A stretch of 64,000 nucleotides of DNA from Gonapodya prolifera JEL478 (Eukaryota; Monoblepharomycota; Monoblepharidomycetes; Monoblepharidales; Gonapodyaceae), in assembly GCA_001574975.1 (NCBI GenBank), contig KQ965732.1, positions 1,250,131 through 1,314,130 on the forward strand. Reading direction: 5' to 3'. Each line of letters begins with the position of its first letter. Position 1 is the first letter of the stretch. Of the stretch, positions 24,213-36,237 are shown piece by piece. The position numbers were made by a program, and so were the translations under genes. Under the pieces are notes generated by a model. The model searched no databases and was not told where the DNA came from. It saw only the letters and a program-made list of their open reading frames with translations.

Positions 24213-24346
24213 AGAAAGAATCAGAGTTCAGAATGTCACGTCCATCGACAAAGATTGCCAAAGCGAACGTCATATAAACATAACTTTATTTCATAAGTAC
24301 ATATAATTCGCTTTTTCAGCTCTCCGAGGGAGCGGCGCACCAAAAA

Positions 24347-26059
24347 TCACGGCAAGCTACCCGTGGCTCCGGTGTACGTCACGGTCACCTTCCCGACACC
24401 CGCGTTGCCCATCACGGAGCTCTTGATCGCCGAGAAGCCCTTGCTGCCGATAGTGTACGAGTATTTGGACGACGGCGTCCAGCTGGCCGCGGTGGAGATG
24501 CTGCCTGTGTGGTTTGTGGCGACCCAAGCGGACTGCGCAATCCCGTTGAGCGTGAGGCTCGAGTCAACAGAGGTACCAGTGGAGGAGAACTCAGATCCGG
24601 TGTCGGAGAATTGGGTACCACCTGGAAGGCTGTGCGTGAGCATGGGTGCGGTGCATGAGGTGGGGACAAGACCACATGCCAATACATTCCGGCCACTCAC
24701 AGCATGGTGTGTGAAACCCAGTCCGATTTCGACGCGCCGTCGATCTCGAATGCGTTGGACTCAGACACGATCTGAGACTCGACGCCGACGCCGAAGAAGG
24801 CCAGGAGGGGGTAGTTGGTCGAAGATCCGATCTCGCCAAAGTAGTAGTTATTGAAGACGTGCACCTGGCCGAACCGAACCCGCGGCGTGCGCTCTTGCGT
24901 CCGCCTGAACAGGTTGCCGTAATACGTCGTGCGGAGAAGGCCACGGTCGCCAGTTTTGCTGTCACTGCTGCCGATGAGTGAGGTCTGTAAAGGTTTGCGA
25001 GGGCGCAATAGTGTCAGAAGTGTCAGTGATGGCAACTTGGGACATATGTATGACGCACCTTGTCATGATCCATGATGATGTTGTTCGAGACTGTCACAAG
25101 ATCGGCTGCATTGGTGATGTCGACCAGTCCATCGTGGAACTGCACACGCTTGTTGAAGATGATGGGCGCTGACGAGTCGAGGAAACGTCCGTCTGTGAGC
25201 GTGCAGTGGTCGACCCACACCCCAGTCGACGTTTTGATCGTAATGGCATCGTACTGGGCATTCCAGTTGCCCGTGGAACTGTCTGTTGGGTCCCAAGCCG
25301 TGAACAGGTCGCGCGCGGCCTCGATGAAAAGGTTCTGGATGATGACGTTCTTGACCCCGTTGATACTGATCCACACGCCGAGAAGCTTGGCGTCGCTGCC
25401 AAGCCCGATGAGGGAGGTGTTGTCGGTCAGAGTGACTTTGATGTCTGCGCTTTGGGCCGAGCCCCCTGATGTGGCGAGAGTTGTCTGTGCAGTGCAAGCG
25501 GACGAGGAAACGGCTTTGAGACCGTCAGATGAGAAGCAAGAGCTGGCATAGGTTTGAATGTCGTCTGAGATGGCGTCGTCAGAGATTGGACTCGTTCATC
25601 CGGGTGTGGTACGTGACGACAACTCACATCCGGCCGCATAGGTGGCAGCAGTCTTGCTCTTTCCGCTGGCATCTAACGTAGCGTCCTGCAGTTTGGGGTC
25701 GATCAGTACTCTGCGGCTGAAAGAGTCTGTGATTGTCTCCAATACTCACGATTGTACCTTTCACGAAGATGATTTTGGGGCTGACCGCCTTCTTGGCAGC
25801 AGCCTGGAGGTCAGCTGTTGATCGTGTGTCGCGGTGTCAACTTTTGAAACGCACGACACCGAGTCAGCTACTCACAAAGTGTGCTAACGACGAAGATGCT
25901 GGACGTCGGGGCTCCAGTACCACCAGTCACATCCTTTCCCCAACCGACGGGGTTGGCGCCGAAGAACGCCGGAGCAGCTGCATGACACACGGAGGCGACG
26001 GCGGCGGCGGCGACGAAGGCCAAGATGGCAGATCTGGTCGTGAAGTGCGAGTTTCCCAT
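24347..26059 (-). CDS. Secreted pectate lyase, PL1 family (copy 2), 6 exons
   Basis: Exons 26059-25876, 25814-25750, 25685-25628, 25564-25059, 24984-24701 and 24629-24347 join in phase to 459 aa. Exons 1, 2, 3 and 5 have exactly the same lengths as in copy 1 (184, 65, 58, 284 bases). The signal peptide is nearly identical (MGNSHFTTRSAIL). Catalytic and calcium-site motifs are all present: WDPTDSSTGNWNAQYDAI, VWVDHCTLTDG, RTPRVRFGQVHVFNN. Where copy 1 has a VIQGGTQISDTGS junction, copy 2 reads LPGGTQFSDTGS, a small shift at the last acceptor. Copy 2 faces copy 1 across 3.9 kb. Both look functional, so they probably act together in pectin breakdown. Confidence 0.93.
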
Positions 26060-26100
26060 GAGTGTGAGTCGGATTCGCTGGAGAGCCCAGATCATTGGAC

Positions 26101-26128
26101 ATTTATAGAGAATGTAAGCGGCAGGTTC
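26101..26128 (-). promoter_or_regulatory. Pectate lyase 2 promoter: shared box plus TATA
   Basis: On the minus strand GAACCTGCCGC (26128-26118) is followed after 10 bases by TATAAAT (26107-26101), about 42 bases before the ATG. The box equals the one before pectate lyase 1, where it is 22 bases from the TATA. Confidence 0.6.
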
Positions 26129-27191
26129 GGAAGGGACGAAAGGGAACCAACAAATGTCCCCGTTTGGTTCAGCTCTCGTTGGTCGACACTTTGCAACCCG
26201 AGGTAAGTGGTCCCTTTCAGGTCACCATACAAGTATAACGGACCGGTAAAGTGACTGGACCGGACCAAAGACAGGTAATAGTTCCCTCTCCGACGTCATC
26301 ATGCAGGACACCAGGTAACACCCTTCGATTTGACAACTTTTCTCAATTCACCTTTGTTTAGTCCCCGAAAGCCCTGCATATGAGGTAAATGGACCGCGCG
26401 GGATGTCGTGGATGTGGCCTGCTTGAGTTTGTACGCAAATACCAAGTACGGTTTGATACCTGTCCAAGATGCCTGATCCACCCAGAATCACGGTGGCCTG
26501 CCGGCAGGACGACCGAAGGTATTGGGTGATAACGAAGTTTCTGAGTGCAGGTGTGGTTCTGATACCGCGCATGTGAGGATGAAACCACTGTTCGCGTTAA
26601 TGGTGCAGCTTTGTTCTTCCACCCTCACCTCGCCTGCATCCTCATAATAACATGTAAGCTTTTACATGACGGTTCCAGTTGTGTCACTGTCCGCGGCCTG
26701 ACCGAAAGTCGCCTCCGCGAGGATTGTCGCGTGTGCCAGCATTTAGAACTTAGAACCACACGGACCAATGGCGCGCTCGAGCAGTATTGAAAGATATTTG
26801 AACGGAAAAGGGAAGAGTGCGGTGCATTAGTTTCATATGCTATGTCGTGGAGAATGTGCCCCATTTATTTCATCCAGCTTACCTCCTTTCATTTTGTACC
26901 CATGTTCTCTTTTTCGTCTGTCATTTCTGTCAATAGCTGTGGAGTACCAGGAACTGGTTGGAAATCTGTGGAAGTCGGAGAATTTGCGCAAGAACTTTTA
27001 GCCTGGCTGGCGGTTTGGATTTGACGAAGTTTTCCGCCGTTACCGAAAAGTTCACAGATTCGCAGCAGAAGCAGGCAGAACGCTGCTCAGACTGAAAGCG
27101 ACGATTACCATACAGCAGAGATACAAGGCATTAACGCAATCCAAAGCACCCTTTGACGCACACTTCCACGCAACTCACGCAAACCAGAGAA
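26129..27191. other. Intergenic region between divergent genes
   Basis: About 1.06 kb holding the distal upstream region of pectate lyase 2 and the promoter of the TTC12-like gene. Short GGACCGG-type repeats occur near 26238-26265. No gene is supported; the frames are short and lack motifs. Confidence 0.55.
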
Positions 27192-30100
27192 ATGAACGGA
27201 TTATCTGAGAATGAGCTGGAGGAATTTGACGACTTTGTGGAGGAGTACAGTGGGTGGTCTTGAGTGCGTGTCTTTCCCGTCAATGCCCACATTTGACGTG
27301 CCGACTCGTAGCGTCCAAGCTCAACGCGATCATGGAGGGTAAAATCTCTGACAAGGAATTCAATGAGTTCGAAAGAGAGTTCGGCAAAAGAAACGGGCAG
27401 CCGGAACCGGAGGTGCCACGGAATCCAAATGCAAATGTCGACAATAAGGTGTGTACCATTCACTATTTTGTTGCTGAGTCCTGTGTTCTGATTCTATTGG
27501 TGGCTACAATCTGCAGTCGAACGCCAACACCGCAAAGAAACCAAAGGACACTCTGGATTACTCAAAGTGGAATGCACTCGACTCCGAAGACGACGATGAT
27601 CCAAAAGATTCTTCCACTCAAGATTCGAAAAAGACCGACAAACCCCCAATTCCGGCCTCGGAGCGACGCAAGGCAGCGCTGGCAGCACATCTCTCCCAAA
27701 TCAGAGACCGCGTTCGTGCCCATGTCCAGGCAGTTCGTGATCGCGCAGGCTCTCTATTTAAACAAGGAAAGTACGCCGAGGCACTCGCAGAGTACCAGCG
27801 TGCTGTCGACGTGAGCGAACGACCTCCAGAGGACGTGGCCATTCCACCAGATATGAAGTCCAAGAACCGTCTCACCGATATCAATGCTCCGACCAAGTCA
27901 GAAACCGACAAAGGCGCTGTGAAAGGTGCGAGTGGAGCCCCATCCATGCAGACAGAATCTCTCGCAGCCTTTTCGTCCGCAATCTCTTCCATTTACACCC
28001 CGACAACCTACGCCATCCCCGTGGACCCACTTCTTTACACCAACATCTCGCTCTGCCACTCTCGTCTCATCGACCACTCCTCTGCTGCTGCCGCCGCCTC
28101 CCGTGCCATTGAACTCGATGCGCACTGCGTAAAAGCCTGGTGGCGCCGTGCAGAGTCCCGCAAGTCATCGAATGACATGGAGGCCGCTCTATCTGACGCA
28201 AAAGAAGTTGTCCGACTTGTGGAAGAGGAAGCGCGCAAGGCTGAAGTCGGCGCCGCACGTGCTGAGTCCGGGGTGTCCACTTCATCAGGACCTGCTGCCA
28301 CTCCAACAGTTCCGCTCGACACTGCGCGCAAACTCGTCCGGACCCTCGAGCACGCCGTAGCTGACGCGGTTGCCGCAGCGGAGGGTGGGCCGGTGCTTGC
28401 CCCTCACGAAGCCAAGAACCTTGAGACACTCCTTGATCTCTTTTGTAAGCGTATATCTCCCACATCGTCAACCACCTCAGCCTCCGAATCCGCCCGCACC
28501 ACTGCATCTACCGCTCTCGCGGCTACACTCTCCTCCCACGCTGCGTGCGCTCTCTTCCACGCCCGGGACGGCTTCCTCCGGATCCTATCACCCTCCGTGT
28601 TCTCGCCTTCCACCTTGCAGTACGTCCTTCCCGTCATACTTGCCGCGTCCTCAACGCCCGCAACAAAACGCGCCTTGACGCGCTACGCGGGTGTGCTGGT
28701 CTCAGTCCTGGCCCGCGCCAAGGAGGATCCCAACACAGGTCGCGACCTCCGAACAGCGAGCTACGCCGCCCAGCTTGTCGCCCAGTGTTCTACTGAGGAG
28801 GCATTTATTGACGCGCTCCTTCCGCCCCGCGCTGCCACCAAAGGGGTGCTCGACGGTTGCGCTGACCCTTCCGACACAGACGCATTCCTCTCCGGGCTCC
28901 TCGCCCTTGCCCGACAGCCACTACCCACGCAAACTTCGCTATCACGGTCCATGCGGCCCCTAGCGTGTGATGTCCCGTGTGCCGTCATGCGTGGCATGAC
29001 CTCTCTCGGGACTCGGTGGGTCGCGCGTACTCCAGCACGCGGAGGTGCCGTGGTGGATGCCGCGGCCGAAGTCGTGAAAAATGCCGAAAACGTCGCAACC
29101 GGGGAGTCTGAGCGCATAGAAAGGGGTCGCGAGGCTGCCTTGTGTCTTGCAGCAGTAACGGCCCATGATGGAGCCAAGCGAGCGCGCATCGAAACCGAGA
29201 CGTGGTGCCGCGCTGTGGCGGCTGTGAGCACCGTGTTGTGGCGCGAGATGGAAGCAGGGGGGGAGGTATGGTGGACTGGACCAGCAGTCGATGCTTGTCT
29301 TGTGACGCTCGCCAATGCCGCCACCGCAGCGACGGGGCCTGTAGTTACACCTGGAACGGTTACCGCGACGCGTCTGATAGGTGTTCTGGCCACGGTCGCC
29401 CATGCGGCGCTTCCAGATACTCTAGCCGACCCGTGTCCCCTTGAGGAGCAACTTGGAAGGGTTCTAGCTGTTCTGGCTCGGATGGCGCGGGTCGGAGGTG
29501 AAGTGCTCGAGGCTGTGTTTCGAGATGAGGACGCGTGGCGTGTTCTTGGTCCGCGCATTGCCAAGGTTGTTGAGTTGCGCGGAGGTCATGTTCCTGAGAC
29601 CTATGGTGCGGACCTCGCGGACGCGGCCATTGCTGATGCGGCCCTCAGAGTCGTCGCAGCTTACTTATTGCCACCCCCTGGCGAGAATGCGGCGGGTAGG
29701 GTCCGAGGGTGGGAAGTGTTGGGTGGCTTGGATGCCCTTGTGCAGTGTGCGGAAGGGGAGGTAAGACGGGTGAAGACAAGAGTAGTTGTTGGGAATAGCG
29801 GTGGGGTGGGAGAGGCAGAGAGTAGGGTTGTGGGGCACATTGCGTGGTGTTTGGGCGCGTGTGCAAAGGATTGTGAGTCGGTGGTTCCTGATCTTGTGGG
29901 ACTTCCTGTGACATTCCCTGGACCTCCCTTCCAGCTGCGTACGCCAGCAAGCTGTACCACCTTGGCGCCGTCGAGCCCACATTGAGCCTTCTTCGTGCGA
30001 CGAAGGATCCCGCCGCTCAGAAGAACCTCGCCATCGCTGTGGGGCGTTTGTGTCAGGAGGGTAAGTAGGTGGACGTTTTGGGTGGTACAACCGCAGAAAC

Positions 30101-30227
30101 GCTGACTATGCTCTCTTTCGTATACTTTTCCCTGTTTCACGACACAGTTAAAGCTAGGGATAGAGTGAGGGAGCTCAAGGGGTTCGAGCTGTTGAACTCG
30201 CTTGGGGCCAGTTTGTTCAAGAAGTAG
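27192..30227 (+). CDS. TTC12: TTC12-like TPR/armadillo protein (dynein-arm assembly factor candidate), 5 exons
   Basis: Exons 27192-27249, 27312-27448, 27517-29872, 29935-30060 and 30148-30227 join in phase to 918 aa. The N-terminus is acidic (ENELEEFDDFVEEY), with DTLDYSKWNALDSEDDDD. TPR helices follow: AGSLFKQGKYAEALAEYQRAVD, LYTNISLCHSRLIDHSSAA and DAHCVKAWWRRAESRKSSNDMEAALSDA (residues about 160-320). A long helical armadillo-like region ends with HIAWCLGACAKD, NLAIAVGRLCQE and VRELKGFELLNSLG. That order and ending match vertebrate TTC12 (which ends in a GIALGKLC...LRKLHGLEILNS pattern), a cytoplasmic factor needed to preassemble axonemal dynein arms. Its presence points to a flagellated fungus. 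The family call rests on my recall of TTC12, not on a search. The stop in the long frame near 29983 lies in intron 3, not in the gene. Confidence 0.75.
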
Positions 30228-30451
30228 AATGGGCGAGTTCTCGACATGAGGCAGATAGCAAATGAATCAATAATATAGCAATATAATCGATAGCAATAAT
30301 AAGTTGCTCTGCGTCTTCTGGCATGTCGTGATGTGTCGGCATTGCTCCTTCATTTTCTTTACTTTTTACTTCAACATCTTATTCGTATGTATACATCTAC
30401 CGAATCGCCGTTCTGAGGTCTGAAAGGGGGTATTTAATTAACACGATTTTT
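30228..30451. other. Spacer between converging TTC12-like genes
   Basis: 224 AT-rich bases between two facing stop codons; presumably it holds both 3' UTRs and polyadenylation sites (AATAATATAGC near 30268). No gene. Confidence 0.6.
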
Positions 30452-33400
30452 TTAACTTGAATCAAATCGAAAAAGAACATGCCTGAGGACCTTTCGCACC
30501 AGTTTGTTACCAGAGTCACTTAATGAGAGTTGTGTGAAGCCTGTCGTCCATAGGTGGTACAAATCTCTTCCTATTTGCCCACCACGTTTGCCAGACGACA
30601 ATTTGGATAGAATCACAGAAAGAGTTGAATCCGTCTAAAAAGATGTCGGAGCAATGGAACACATGATCGACCTTCACAATACCTCACACACACTCTCACC
30701 TGCATTCCATTGTTTTCTTTTGGGTTACATTCATCTGTGGAACTTCGCGACTTCATTTCGGAACGAACGTTTCCAAAAGCGATCTCCAACGCAGACTTGA
30801 ACACCAAAGAATCAGTCAGAATCGCCGCAAAATCTTCTCCGGCAATTTTGGTTAAGCTATCAAGTGCGGAAAAGAATGATGGTACATGATGCAGGCTGAT
30901 ATGTAGTACCTTAGTAGTGGGTTATGTAAGCCCGCTTTGCATTCGTGGGAAATACGCATTCCGACCCACCAAATCGCACAGAGACTCCCACACCTTGAGC
31001 AACATGAGTCTGCTGTCTCCATCGGTTTCAAAACCCTGACTATCCGCGATGTAATGCAAGGCCGTAGCCACCAATGCGAGAAGTACAGAATTCAGGTCTT
31101 TGTCCTGAGCATCTTCGGCAACCACAGAAACGATTCGGTCGATTAAGAGCAACAGAATTTCAGTGAGTGACAGCTCTCTTCTAAATTGGCCTTCGGTGTC
31201 AGCCGCCAGAATCAATCCAATCGCAGCTTCAAAAAAGCCGTCTTTCACACGATTCGTGCGAGATCCCATTTCTAGCACAAGATTCTTCAATGAAACAACG
31301 AGATACCGGTCCACTTGGTGGTCCCTCTGTAGCCCGGATAGAGCAGTGACGAGCCCCAGCGCAGTAACGAGAGATGAGGATGGGATATCGGGGGCTTGAA
31401 AGAGCACAAGAGACAGATGTGTGGCTTTTTGGGGTGAAGAGAATGCACTATATATCATTGGTTTTTGTATGGCGGGGCCATCATGACCCACCTCGAGTGA
31501 TGTCCATCTGGATGGAGGGATTTGATTCATAGAACTTCAAGTAAGGTTGGTGAGAAGCGACTGCGTGAATGAGACGAGCAATAGAGCGGGTGACTGTCCG
31601 CGTAATTATGTCTATTGTGAATTACTTTCAAATCACACAGGTGGAGAAACATACCGTCGGGAAAGTTCATCGCCATATCCCCAATAGCTGTTTCAAACAT
31701 CGTCTTTGTCGCACGAGCCACAACTGATGGGTCCAGCCTTTCCGCTATGGTTGCTTCTATTTGCTGCCGAGAGATAGCATTCGCTAAAACACGAGCACAC
31801 CCTGAGATCAGCTGGGGCTCTATCACAGTATCTTTCCCGGGAGATCTGTTCTCCAAAATTCTAATGACAAGTTTCGCCAACGATACTACGACTCCGGGAT
31901 CCAAATCAACATCTCGATTATTGTGGTCTCCTTCTTTTAGCCACGCCAAAGCCGCTGACTCGTAGGTGCTGACCAGACCTGAACCAAGAGGTGCCGTTTC
32001 CGACAGCCGTGCCAACCACATCATGATACTGCTCAATGGAGAAAGTGATGAGGTGACCTTGGTGAACAAAAAGGAGTTGTGCGGCACTTCTCTGGTCGAA
32101 GATACCGGAAGAAGGTGGTCGAGAACACGAAGCAGCGGACGATGATGGGAAGGGTTGTACACTAATGATGACAACCGATCAAAATAAGAAAACAGAGAGC
32201 GGTTGTACCAGTGGTAACATACGTATTGTTTTTTTTGACACTGATTGGAGAAGTTCGTGATGCTACTGGAAACGTTTAAAAACTTGCGTAAATGCAATGA
32301 ACAATTGTGCCACCTACCGCGACAATGTAGACAGCGGCAGCAGCAGATCCCTCTCCAAGGATCGAAATTGCATTTTTTGTTTCCCGCACACTTTCGGATC
32401 CAGAGTGCTCACTATCGGTCATCTCTGAAGACATTATTGTTTGTGTCGCGTAACGGTGGCAGGATGCAACGTCAAGTGTCATGTCAGGAAGTATACACCG
32501 AGTTGCAAGAATGGCGAGGGTTGCTTGAATTGTTCCCACGGGCGTTTGGTAAGACACCTTGGTGGACATCGCTGTGCATTTTGTTCATCAAGAGTTATAT
32601 CAAGCGATTGGGACGAACACCCTCACCCTGGACTCGAACGAATGCATCCCACGGTAAGTTATTAGCTACACCTGGAGCAACACGACTTGTAACAGATCTC
32701 AAAAACTCCGCGCATGCGTGGATGGGATCCCTCAATGGGAGGTTTGCGGTCGAGGCAAGGTCGGAAAAGCCAAGACGGCCTCTGATCGGAAGCTTTGAGA
32801 ATGCCACCGGATAGCTAAGGGCAAATTGCAGGAAGCCTGATGATACTGAAAGTGCGGAGGAATAGCTTGAAGACATCGTGTTCATAGAAAGAATTCCGCC
32901 TCCTTGACTCACCCAGCTTATAAACAAGATCGTCAATCAGCGAAAGCCTTACGCCGTCTCCCAATGAAGGTGTTCTGCCCTCGAGACACATTCCAAGTGA
33001 AAGAGTGTCTAAAACTTCCGCGGGTAGCGGTAAAGAAGCTGACGGAATGGCGGATTGAAATGTAATGTTCGAAGGTGACGTCACCAAGTACTGGAAGTTC
33101 GTAAAAGGCGACGAATGTGATGCAAAAGAAAAATCTTAAGATAAGAAAGAAATACTTACCACAAAAAACGGCACAATAACTTCATCCAATATGGAGACAA
33201 TCACCCGCTCCATTTCGGATCTGATTTCAACACCAAGGACACAGATAAACGTGTCTCCTGCACCAGCAGAGTCCGCAGAAGCAACAAAATTGTTTGGTCC
33301 AATACGTTCTGATAGCAGCGTCAACAAAGCATTCACGTAGTGAAAGGCTGGTGTAGTGAAGTTACTATGAGGAACCTTTCATTCGACAGATGATCCTCTC

Positions 33401-35669
33401 ACCGGCCACTTGCCAAACTAGCTTAATTTCCATTTGGCTGAGTATAGTTTTCGTTTGTTGAGATAGCAGATTGACCTCCCTCTTTCCGCCTCCTTGAAGA
33501 AACACAAACGAATCCAAGTGGACCCAGAGCACAGTCTCGGCCATCCTAAGGAGCGTCGATTCGGTATGCTCGCTACTGGAAGGTTTTACTTTCCGTAACA
33601 AGGCAAAAGCGGGATACAGAGTCTCATGGATGCGTGTCACCAGTTGCTTCCCACGACTGAGGGTGAGCCAATCAGTTACGGGGCCATTAGGCGGGACATC
33701 TGCAGCCGCATCGTAGGCGTTTGCTTGAAGGTCCTCTAAATTGGAGGGACAAATGTGTTGGAGCAGCTCTTAGGGGCAGCTTCAGTTCGTGGATGGAACC
33801 AACTGACTTACGGATGATGTCCAGACATCGCTGTCTGACCATCTGAATCAGCCATCGTCCTTCTGAGAAAGATATAGTTGGATCATCGGAGTCCATTTGC
33901 GGGATTGATATGACAGAAGGTCCGACCAATTGCTTCCTAGGGGACTTGAGTGAAGCGAAACCGAAAATAACTCTGGGATAAATGTCATGTCTAATCTATT
34001 GGTTTGATTCACAAATACGTAAAATGTACTACATATGAACTGCAAGGAATTGAGGGGTACTGACTTAGTAAGCACTGCAACAGACAAGTACTCATAAAAC
34101 GTGATGTAAATGTAAATTGTCCACCTTTCACTGCAGAGGTGTTTTCATTGCCAAATTTAAATCCAGCTGGGATATTGGGTCTTTCACTTTTTGCATTTTG
34201 CTTTTCTTTCTCCGGTCTCATGCAACAACAAGAGGCTCACGTCTCAGATCCCCCAACGCTTCCAAAAATGCTTCCTCCTTCGCTCCGCAGGCAATGACCT
34301 TTGCGATCATGGATGCCGTTTGCGCATCACATTGTTTGCCGTTCCAGCGGTCCGTGATTCCCACCAACCGTGCTGCATGCGGTGCCATCTCACGTCTGTT
34401 TGCCGGGTCGCTCAAAGATGCAAGTACGACTGGTAATACGTGACGTGCAGTCTCGGCGTTGAATACAGGTGGAGACAGGAGACGGTCGAATCCCCGACAT
34501 GCGCGAAACGCAGCGGCAAGTGCTGGGGTTGTGTTTATGTGAGAGACAAGGGCGGCAGTCGCGCGCTCGCAATGTGAAATGTCTGATGTGCGATGTCGGA
34601 CCAGCAATGACGTGAGAAGGTTCACCAGGGTGTCCAGCTTTTTGCTGTCTGTGGATGTGACAATTATCGCGGCATGCTCGGCCTTCTCTGCATCAGAGAT
34701 GGCAGCCTGCAGGGACGAAATCATGCGGCGAACGTCGTACTGAGTGAACCCAAAGCTGGTGAACGCTGGGCTGGGTGGACGACTCGATGCCCGCTTCACT
34801 GACGCTTCTGAGAAAATGGCAGGGCCAAAAGGATTATTGGTTTCTGCTGCCACTGGCACTCCCGCAAGCTGCTTAAAGGTTTCCTCGGCTATTTTTTCCG
34901 ATGTCCATTGATCCAACAGGTACGCACACATCTCGGCATCGTCGAGGGCTCCTCTGAGCTGGAACGTTGCTCTCTTTGCTTCAGCGCGGATCCACCATGC
35001 TCGAATACTGCCACTATCTGATTCAAGGGCCCTCGTGGCACATTCAGTCGCTGCTAAGTGGTCCCCGAGCCGGGAGTGACACAACGCGATATCCACATAC
35101 AACGCGGGGTCCACCGTGATGACGACTGGGGACCTATATTCTGCCACGTCATCCGCTTCTTCGTTTAGGCTGCCATATTTCAAACCAGAAGGAGATCGAC
35201 TGATCCTCGATAAGTCCAGTGACTGCGACTTTTTGATGGAGCTGCGTCCCATAGGTCCACCGTGATTTTCTTTCTTTGAACCTCGGTTGGTAAAGCACGC
35301 ATCAACTGCTTGAGTATATTCCACCAGCGCTGCGGCAAATCTGCCAGCTCGGAAAAAGTGTGCACCACGGGCTCGGTGTTTCGCGCTCAGCTCTTCCGCG
35401 TTTGCTTTTGTAGTACGAGCATCTTCCTCTTCTTTTTGACGGCGTTTCTGTTCCAGCTCCGCTTGTGAGGGCTGAATTAATGGTTTCGTTGTTGATAATG
35501 ATAGTTTGCGAGGTTTCTTGGCACTGTTTGACGTGACGGTGGGCCGTGAAATCGCAACGAGCTGTGTGTATGAGAGAGAGTCCCAAGGGGTGGAATCAAA
35601 TACTGCCGCAGTCTGGAGAAAAGGGAGAAAAGGACGTGAGGTTCCGCCTATCTGAGCGTCACGCCCCAA
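30452..35669 (-). CDS. Second TTC12-like TPR/helical-repeat protein, many exons, 5' end unresolved
   Basis: The head exon (about 35620-34242) aligns with the TTC12-like gene at 27192-30227: RARGAHFFRAGRFAAALVEYTQAVD, DPALYVDIALCHSRLGDHLAA, SIRAWWIRAEAKRATFQLRGALDDA, then LLSPPVFNAETARHVLPVVLAS and AKEEAFLEALGDLR. The frame ends at 34218, but a GTGAGC donor at 34241 allows it to continue. Phase-consistent small exons (PGFKFGNENTSAVK, VLTKS, IRHDIYPRVIFGFASLKSP) lead into a long all-helical region with segments such as WLIQMVRQRCLDII, ETVLWVHLDSFVFLQGG, YVNALLTLLSERIG, LVKLVIRILENR-like VVSLAKLVIRILENRSPG and SLVFKSALEIAFGN, ending with a stop at 30452. The TPR head is clear. That the helical part belongs to the same gene is inferred from intron phase. 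The first coding exon, probably upstream near 35700-35860, was not resolved. Confidence 0.6.
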
Positions 35670-36237
35670 TCTTGGTACGAACCTTACTGGGAACCTGTTT
35701 CTTGGATAAGGATGGCTTCCGTTTGTGAGTCGGTTGTGTGGAAGCGGCGGAAGAGAAAGCGGCGGAAGAGAAAACAGCGCTGGCGCTGTGCGGCAAACGC
35801 TCCATGGTTTTCAGTGGCATTGACGATGATCTCGCGCAAGTGGAGGAGTGAAAGCCAAGCGTGTACCGGGTGGGGTGGAGAGAAGGGGGCAACGGGAAGT
35901 GAAGTCTTTGAGACTGTCAAAGTCCGGAGAAAGGTGGATGCTGAACCCTTCAGCACCCAGAAAGGCACCTATTGAGCACCTGAAGTTTTTATCCCAGTTA
36001 GGGAAAATGATGGATGCCTTTTTCAAAGAGACAAACAGGGACCCCTCCACTCATTTTAAAGCGACATCCACAAAAATCTGAGCTCGATCTCATATCGTTC
36101 TCTCCAAAAGTCCAAATCCTCCCTGTTGTGCGTTTCCCGACAAGTTTGTATTCGAACGCCAACCCTGTCCGATTCAGACACATTCTCTAGTCATGCTACG
36201 TAGTATCATAATATTACTACCGATTTTCAAAACCAAA

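Noticed and set aside
28761-29564. Leftward 267-codon frame
   Set aside because: Antisense to the long exon of the TTC12-like gene; no homology or splice support.
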